Assembly (NCBI GenBank): GCA_027038775.1
Contig: JALWGP010000194.1
Span: 1 to 11,392 of the forward strand
Direction: 5' to 3'
Length of the DNA: 11,392 nucleotides
Origin: Sedimenticola sp.
Lineage (GTDB): Bacteria; Pseudomonadota; Gammaproteobacteria; Chromatiales; Chromatiaceae
Shown here one piece after another: positions 7,074-11,392 of this stretch (position 1 is its first letter; each line of letters starts with the position of its first letter). The notes beneath the pieces are model-generated. The model saw nothing but the letters and a program-made list of their open reading frames with translations, was not told the origin of the DNA and did not search any database. The translations under genes and the position numbers were made by a program.

Positions 7074-8271
7074 CACCAGCAGGCAGTGCTCCCCCGGACG
7101 GAAAAGGAGCTCGTTCCTCACCTTCGGCGCACCACATATCACCGACGCCGAAATCGAAGAGGTGGTCCACAGCATGCGCAGCGGGTGGTTGGGAACCGGC
7201 CCCAAGGTGAAACGGTTCGAGAGCGATTTTGCGCAATACAAGGGCGTCCCGGCCGACCGGGTGGCGGCGGTGAACTCCTGTACCGCGGCACTGCACATCA
7301 GCTTCATCGCCGCCGGAGTCGGCCCCGGCGACGAGGTGATCACGACTCCCCTGACCTTTGCCGCCACCCTCAACGCCATCATCCACAGCGGGGCCACGCC
7401 GGTCCTGGCCGACGTGGATCCCGTCACCATGAACATCTCCCCGGACAGGATTCGCGAAAGGATCACGGACAGGACCCGTGCCATCCTTCCCGTCCACTTC
7501 GCGGGCCGACCCTGTGACATGGACGCCATCATGGAGATCGCCCGGGAACACAGCCTGATGGTCATCGAAGACTGCGCCCACGCCGTGGAAACCGAGTACC
7601 ACGGACAGAAAGCGGGAACCTTCGGCGACTTCGGCTGCTTCAGCTTCTACGTCACCAAGAACGTGACCACCGGAGAGGGCGGCATGATCCTGGCCAGGAA
7701 CCCCGAGCACATCGCACGCGCCAGGGTCCTGGCCCTGCACGGCCTGAGCAAGGACGCCTGGCACCGGTTTGGTGACGAGGGATACAAGCACTACTACGTG
7801 ACGGAGTGCGGCTACAAGTACAACATGATGGACCTGCAGGCGGCCATTGGTATACACCAGCTCGAACGAATCGAAAACAACTGGCAACGCCGGCAACAGC
7901 TCTGGCGGCGCTACCAGGAATCCTTCGCCTCCCTCCCCCTCACGCGGCCGGCCGAGCCCAGCGCGGATACCCGCCATGCCTTCCACCTCTACACCCTGCT
8001 GGTGGACGAGTCGCGCTGCGGGCTGAACCGTGACGATTTCCTCGTCGCGCTGCACGAAAGGAACATCGGAACCGGGGTCCACTACCTGAGCTTACCCGAA
8101 CACCCCTTCTATCGGAAACGCTTCGGCTGGCGGCCGGAGGACTGGCCCAACGCCATGCGTATCGGCCGGCAGACGCTCAGCCTGCCCTTCTCATCTGCCA
8201 TGGACGACAACGACGCCGACGATGTCATCGCAGCGGTACACTCCATATTGTCGTCTCCAGACTACCCTTAA
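7060..8271 (+). CDS. DegT/DnrJ/EryC1/StrS (ArnB-type) PLP-dependent sugar aminotransferase
   Basis: The 403-residue protein has the family signature in order. SGWLGTGPKVKRFE (41-54) is the nucleotide-sugar entry motif. NSCTAALH (72-79) is the PLP phosphate loop. TTPLTFAAT (95-103) and ADVDP (117-121) follow. VIEDCAHA (168-175) contains the Asp171 that contacts the PLP ring nitrogen. SFYVTKNVTTGEGG (195-208) contains the Schiff-base Lys200. GTGVHYLSLPEHPFY is in the C-terminal part. Family members transfer an amino group, usually from glutamate, to a keto nucleotide sugar to make amino sugars such as 4-amino-4-deoxyarabinose, perosamine or 3-/4-amino-6-deoxyhexoses. Which sugar cannot be told, because no dehydratase or epimerase gene is visible. 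The full family length is present. It overlaps the GT4 gene by 14 bp and ends 8 bp before the methyltransferase remnant. Confidence 0.92.
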   Translation: MTADNTSRQCSPGRKRSSFLTFGAPHITDAEIEEVVHSMRSGWLGTGPKVKRFESDFAQYKGVPADRVAAVNSCTAALHISFIAAGVGPGDEVITTPLTFAATLNAIIHSGATPVLADVDPVTMNISPDRIRERITDRTRAILPVHFAGRPCDMDAIMEIAREHSLMVIEDCAHAVETEYHGQKAGTFGDFGCFSFYVTKNVTTGEGGMILARNPEHIARARVLALHGLSKDAWHRFGDEGYKHYYVTECGYKYNMMDLQAAIGIHQLERIENNWQRRQQLWRRYQESFASLPLTRPAEPSADTRHAFHLYTLLVDESRCGLNRDDFLVALHERNIGTGVHYLSLPEHPFYRKRFGWRPEDWPNAMRIGRQTLSLPFSSAMDDNDADDVIAAVHSILSSPDYP

Positions 8272-8279
8272 CACCACCC

Positions 8280-8608
8280 ATGGGGAAACTCGCACAGTTC
8301 CTGAAGAAGCCCCCACTTCATCCCCAGTGGCTCATCCTCAGGCAAGACAACTTCCGCTTCGTCGCCGAAAACCTTCCTGAAAGCGGTGGAACACTGCTCG
8401 ACCTGAACTGCGGGAGGCGCGGCCTGAAGGACCGGGTGGAGCCGCAGATATCATGCTTGGGGCTCGATTATCCTGCTACCGGCCTGGAGATCTATCACGA
8501 CAGCCCCGACACCCTGGCTACCGCCACCGGATCCTGGGAGCGGGTTTCCTTCCGTCAGGCTACGAAATGATCGTAAAAAAACCGCAACGGGGAGGGAAAC
8601 ACCCGTGA
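8280..8608 (+). pseudogene. SAM-dependent methyltransferase remnant with a large internal deletion
   Basis: From ATG 8280 a 96-codon frame runs to a TGA at 8568-8570. It contains TLLDLNCGRRGLKDRV, a class I SAM-binding motif I, followed by LGLDYPATGLEIYHDSPD, which I recognise as the continuation of full-length methyltransferases in glycan clusters. After about residue 78 similarity stops: the usual LPF..SFD, LEVLEHL and L.PGG stretches are absent. In a different frame, from about 8531 to 8608, the DNA reads ILGAGFLPSGYEMIVKKP, which resembles the C-terminal tail (GY..VARKP) of the same family, and it stops with TGA 8606-8608, giving a GTGA overlap with the next gene. So both ends of one gene survive, and most of the catalytic domain (several hundred bp, not a multiple of 3) appears lost. 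Junction roughly 8512-8531. The family match is from memory; a real 96-aa protein is less likely. Confidence 0.75.
8591..8596 (+). promoter_or_regulatory. Ribosome binding site deciding a GTG start
   Basis: GGAGGG lies 8 nt before the GTG at 8605. It is one of the strongest Shine-Dalgarno sites in the window and supports the non-ATG start of the FemAB-like gene, which otherwise has no nearby in-frame ATG before the conserved region. Confidence 0.75.
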
Positions 8609-9534
8609 ACAGTCCAGGGCCGCCGCGCTCCACATCGATAGCGCACCAAAACCTCTTTCACACCGCCGACTGGATGGAAATACTCCGCGAAGGACTGGGC
8701 GCGGAAATACTCGAACTGAAAACAGAGAAACAGGCCCCCTTTCTGGCACCAATCTTCAGCAAAGGTCCTTTTCGCGTGCTTTACCCCGGGTTTCCGGTGG
8801 GCGACATCCCTCCCGGGTATTGCCCGCTCCTCTCCACTCGAAATTTCCCTCGCGGAGACGGGGGGCCGGTCCACATGGTCAGGATATGGCAGAGCCGGTT
8901 GTTGCAAACCTGCCGGTTTACCGGCGGTGCCACCAACAGCCTGCATGAGACGCTGATCGAGGATCTCCAATCATGGTCGCCGGATCGCCTGCCCGGGTCG
9001 ATCCGCAGAAACCTGAAACGGGCTGGGAAGTCGGGTCTGCAGTTGGAACCGCCCTCCACCAGCGATTCCACCTCGATGTTCAGGCTCTATGAATCCACCG
9101 TCACCCGGCGGGGTGGCGCCCTGCGCTATAACCAAAAGTATTTCCATTCCCTGGTGGCCCGGTCCAGGCACAACGATTCTCTGAAGCCGCTTGTTGCCCG
9201 CTCCCCGGACGGTAGAATTGCCGGGATGATTGTCACGGCTTACCACGATGGTCGCGCCTTTTACCTCCATGGTGGCATGGATGAGTCGTGCCAATCGCTG
9301 CGCCCGTCGGATCTGCTCATGTCCACGGCTCTCCTCAGGGCCAAGGCTGCAGGCATGAAATCTTTCAGCTTCCTCCCTTCCCCGGCCGACCAGCCGGGGC
9401 TCATCCGTTTCAAGGAAAAGTGGGGAGGAACCACCTTCCTCACCCCCACCCGCGACCTCTTCACTCCCTCGCTGGCCGGAACCACGCTGAGGCTCCTCCT
9501 GACCCTGAAGCAGACAATAGGGGCCCGATGGTGA
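8605..9534 (+). CDS. FemAB/GNAT-like acyltransferase (BioF2-like acetyltransferase domain)
   Basis: The 309-residue protein starts at GTG with a strong ribosome site. The N-terminal part has HTADWMEILREGLG (19-32), like the opening of FemAB/GNAT_6 proteins, and PGFPVGDIPPG (61-71). The core includes SIRRNLKRAGKSGL (132-145), matching the family R.N.R.A...G pattern, then YESTVTRRGG (162-171), VARSPDGRIAGMIV (197-210) and YLHGGMDESCQ (220-230). The C-terminal LIRFKEKWGG (266-275) is characteristic of FemX/FemAB-type and PF13480 proteins. Relatives transfer aminoacyl or acyl groups to amino groups in peptidoglycan, or sit in exopolysaccharide clusters with unknown substrates. Next to a sugar aminotransferase, N-acylation of an amino sugar is a fair guess (inference). 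No signal peptide is seen, so it is probably cytoplasmic. It ends 13 bp before the membrane protein gene. Confidence 0.8.
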   Translation: MNSPGPPRSTSIAHQNLFHTADWMEILREGLGAEILELKTEKQAPFLAPIFSKGPFRVLYPGFPVGDIPPGYCPLLSTRNFPRGDGGPVHMVRIWQSRLLQTCRFTGGATNSLHETLIEDLQSWSPDRLPGSIRRNLKRAGKSGLQLEPPSTSDSTSMFRLYESTVTRRGGALRYNQKYFHSLVARSRHNDSLKPLVARSPDGRIAGMIVTAYHDGRAFYLHGGMDESCQSLRPSDLLMSTALLRAKAAGMKSFSFLPSPADQPGLIRFKEKWGGTTFLTPTRDLFTPSLAGTTLRLLLTLKQTIGARW

Positions 9535-9547
9535 GCCGTACCATGCC

Positions 9548-10474
9548 ATGAGTACCCGGGATGCAGATACCTACAGGTGGTTCGACAACAGGATCTTTTC
9601 CTCGATCCTGTTGTCCGCCGCCCTTTTCTGGCTGGGCAAGCTCACATGGGACAATCTTGATCAGCTCGCGGAGACCGCTGGAAGTTTTCCGTACGGAAAC
9701 TTCCTGGGTGCCCTGGGTCCCGCCGTGGTGGCACTCTTCACCGCCTCGGTCACCTACTGCTTCATCCTGGCCGAGACGTCGGGCCGGGTCATCTCCTTCT
9801 CCTCCTGCCTCCCTTACTACCTGATCTCCCAGATCGTCCGGTACATCCCGGGAAAGATCTGGGGCATCTTTTACCAGGCCCGGCAACTGGCCTCGCAGGT
9901 CGGGTCGCGCGAGGTATGGGCGGCCAACATCGTTCAACTGGCCATTGGAACCGCTGCTTCCGCGATTGCCGTTGCCTGGGCAGCCACCCTCGTATTTTTC
10001 AATGCCCACACGGCTTTCGTAACACTGACAGTGCTGACTATCGCCCTCTACCTGTCACTCCGGAAAAAGTGGATCCACCATACCATCAGACGGCTTACCC
10101 CCACTGCCTTCAGGAGCACACCCTCGCTTCCTATCGACCAGCCGGGAAAGATCTTCCTGTCTTTGCTCGTCGAATGGGCGACCTACCTGCTTTCGTGGAT
10201 GATTCTCCTATACGGCACCCATTCCCCGGGGGATGCAGTCGTGATATCGATTCTCTACGTGGCTTCCTGGATCCTCGGCTTCGCAGTAACGGTCGTGCCA
10301 GGAGGGATCGGCATCCGGGAAGGCACCTTTGTCAGCCTGGGGGGGGTACTGGGCTTCAATCCCGGAATGCTGATGTTCTACGCTCTTCTGGCAAGGCTCC
10401 TGTTCACCCTTGCCGACCTGATCAACGGAATACTGGCCTATGTCTTCGTCAAAACACATCGAAGCAGCACGTGA
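9548..10474 (+). CDS. UPF0104 / lysylphosphatidylglycerol synthase TM-domain flippase-like membrane protein
   Basis: The 308-residue protein is mostly hydrophobic, with about seven or eight predicted membrane helices (roughly 16-32, 53-75, 85-98, 123-150, 154-170, 201-222, 228-250, 270-300). Two motifs identify the family (PF03706): IVRYIPGKIWG (96-106) after the second or third helix and VVPGGIGIREG (249-259). The family includes the flippase half of MprF and AglD-like proteins of glycolipid pathways, and stand-alone copies are common in surface-glycan clusters. Here there is no C-terminal aminoacyl-transferase domain, so it is not MprF. A role in moving or presenting a lipid-linked product across the inner membrane is inferred. 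The Shine-Dalgarno at 9548 is weak. The last 35 bp overlap the next gene. Confidence 0.85.
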   Translation: MSTRDADTYRWFDNRIFSSILLSAALFWLGKLTWDNLDQLAETAGSFPYGNFLGALGPAVVALFTASVTYCFILAETSGRVISFSSCLPYYLISQIVRYIPGKIWGIFYQARQLASQVGSREVWAANIVQLAIGTAASAIAVAWAATLVFFNAHTAFVTLTVLTIALYLSLRKKWIHHTIRRLTPTAFRSTPSLPIDQPGKIFLSLLVEWATYLLSWMILLYGTHSPGDAVVISILYVASWILGFAVTVVPGGIGIREGTFVSLGGVLGFNPGMLMFYALLARLLFTLADLINGILAYVFVKTHRSST

Positions 10475-11198
10475 ATACTGGGACGCCCTGTCCTCCCATG
10501 CCCCCGACAGTTCGGTACTTGACCCGGCCGACACCTTGGGCCGCAAGAACGCCTATATACGGATGCTTACCCAAGGGGCGTTTCGCCAGGCGTTGGACAA
10601 GGTGGAAAGTGGCGCTTTGGTCTTGGACTTTGGCTGTGGAACGGGACAGAACCACGACTTACTGAAACGCCTGGGCCATCGCCTTATTGGAATAGATCTC
10701 TCATATCCGCTCCTGCACCAGGCCGCGGAACGCCACACGGACGGCAGATTCATTCTCTACGACGGACAGAATCTTCCGCTGCAATCCAGCATCATGGACG
10801 CAGTTATCACATATGGAGTTCTCTGCTATATCGTGGAAGCGAACCACATCAAGCACACTGTCGCAGAGCTGTTTCGCGTGTTGAAACCAGGTGGCCGGGT
10901 GGTGGCCGTCGAGCAGACCCGCCGAAAAACCGCACTCCGGGAAAACGGTTTGAAGGTGCACCGATCGATCGCCGATTACCGGGAACTCTTCGAATCCGCA
11001 GGATTCGATGTTTGCCAGAGCAGCATATTGAGGCGGGGGCATTTTCCGCTCATTTACCTGATCAGGTACGGATTGATCCCGGCATCCCTATTTCCCACGA
11101 TCGCCAAGCTGGAAAGATGGCTGGGAAACACCTTGCCATGGCAGGCGGTCGACTATGCGGAAACGCTATTCCTTCTCGAGAAACCTGTCTCACGCTGA
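10440..11198 (+). CDS. Class I SAM-dependent methyltransferase
   Basis: The 252-residue protein contains motif I VLDFGCGTGQ (61-70), the acidic end of strand 2 in GIDLS (84-88), the DGQNLPLQSSIMDAVITYGVL region (108-128) corresponding to motif II/III, and RVLKPGGRVVAVE (146-158). It resembles the Methyltransf_11/UbiE-like group. The substrate is unknown; with its neighbours, methylation of a sugar, lipid or quinone-like head group is possible. The start at 10440 lies inside the end of the flippase gene (35-bp overlap), with GGAA 9 nt upstream, and it is preferred because the conserved-looking REYWD follows within 14 codons and the next Met is at residue 42. Parts of the gene are clearly less GC-rich than the phosphofructokinase region, for example 27 of 60 bases at 10801-10860. 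This suggests later acquisition or weaker codon selection. Confidence 0.88.
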   Translation: MSSSKHIEAAREYWDALSSHAPDSSVLDPADTLGRKNAYIRMLTQGAFRQALDKVESGALVLDFGCGTGQNHDLLKRLGHRLIGIDLSYPLLHQAAERHTDGRFILYDGQNLPLQSSIMDAVITYGVLCYIVEANHIKHTVAELFRVLKPGGRVVAVEQTRRKTALRENGLKVHRSIADYRELFESAGFDVCQSSILRRGHFPLIYLIRYGLIPASLFPTIAKLERWLGNTLPWQAVDYAETLFLLEKPVSR

Positions 11199-11218
11199 CT
11201 GCAAATCATGATTAGCCT

Positions 11219-11392
11219 GGCAACCAGATATGTCGCCCTCATTGCTCACACCGAGCGACTGGTAGAGGCTGGCATCGAGGCTTCTGTCGGCAGCCGGAGA
11301 CAATCAACGGTCTGTACAAGACCGGGGTTATCATCGGCGAGGCCCGTGGAAGAACGTCGACGAGGTCGAATATGGGACCCAGGAATGGGTGG
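11219..11392 (+). pseudogene. IS3-family transposase (OrfB) relic, continuing past the right edge
   Basis: Translation in pieces recovers the C-terminal DDE part of an IS3-family OrfB. YVALIAHTERLVEAGIEASVGSR is read from 11229. ETINGLYKTGVI is read from 11297, and its first residue (GAG, 11297-11299) is the expected catalytic Glu. WKNVDEVEYGTQEWV is read from 11347. The three pieces are in three different frames. Compared with intact relatives, the GDSYDNALA stretch between the first two is missing, one base appears lost near 11330 (HRRGPW expected), and one base is extra near 11228. The upstream two thirds of OrfB, OrfA and the left terminal repeat are absent, and the 20 bp before it show nothing. 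It begins about 20 bp after the methyltransferase stop. The element is dead as far as seen; whether more of it lies beyond the window is unknown. Confidence 0.8.

Noticed and set aside
7015..8082. A 355-codon minus-strand open frame opposite the aminotransferase
   Set aside because: The plus strand carries every DegT-family motif and the catalytic lysine; the minus-strand translation is Gly/Val/Asp/His-rich with no motif and no ribosome site.

Overview
The window is GC-rich DNA, most likely from a gammaproteobacterium (inferred). The evidence is a large MscK/MscM-type mechanosensitive channel with a periplasmic coiled coil, REP-type palindromic repeats of the kind common in Pseudomonas/Xanthomonas-like and Chromatiales-like genomes, and a group III-like phosphofructokinase. 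Genus cannot be fixed from the sequence.

Layout. (1) Positions 1-2718, minus strand: a large channel gene whose 3' end lies outside the window. (2) 2719-3044: a divergent intergenic region with three tandem REP-like imperfect palindromes and a good sigma-70-like promoter for the next gene. (3) 3045-4786, plus strand: a two-gene unit of 6-phosphofructokinase and an NAD(P)H-dependent FMN reductase-family flavoprotein, joined by an ATGA stop/start overlap. (4) 4787-4975: a gap holding at most a weak promoter. (5) 4976-11198, plus strand: a tightly packed operon. It encodes a membrane-anchored GT2 (polyprenyl-phosphate glycosyltransferase-like), a GT4 glycosyltransferase, a DegT/ArnB-type PLP aminotransferase, a remnant methyltransferase, a FemAB/GNAT-like acyltransferase, a UPF0104/LPG-synthase-TM flippase-like membrane protein and a second, intact SAM methyltransferase. 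(6) 11219 to the right edge: a frameshifted relic of an IS3-family transposase.

How the genes may work together (inference): region 5 looks like a pathway for a lipid-linked or cell-surface glycoconjugate. The GT2 would charge a polyprenyl carrier, the GT4 would extend the chain, the aminotransferase would make an amino sugar, the FemAB-like enzyme would acylate an amino group, a methyltransferase would cap or decorate, and the UPF0104 protein would act at the membrane. No polymerase, Wzx/Wzy or ligase is visible, so the pathway is partial here.

The most notable points are an internally deleted methyltransferase gene whose surviving 3' tail still shows the ancestral 4-bp overlap with the next gene, a phosphofructokinase with Gly at both positions of the usual GGDG metal/donor motif together with the Lys of PPi-type enzymes, and erosion of the distal end of the glycan operon beside an IS3 relic. 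I see no CRISPR array, tRNA, rRNA or clearly new defence system.
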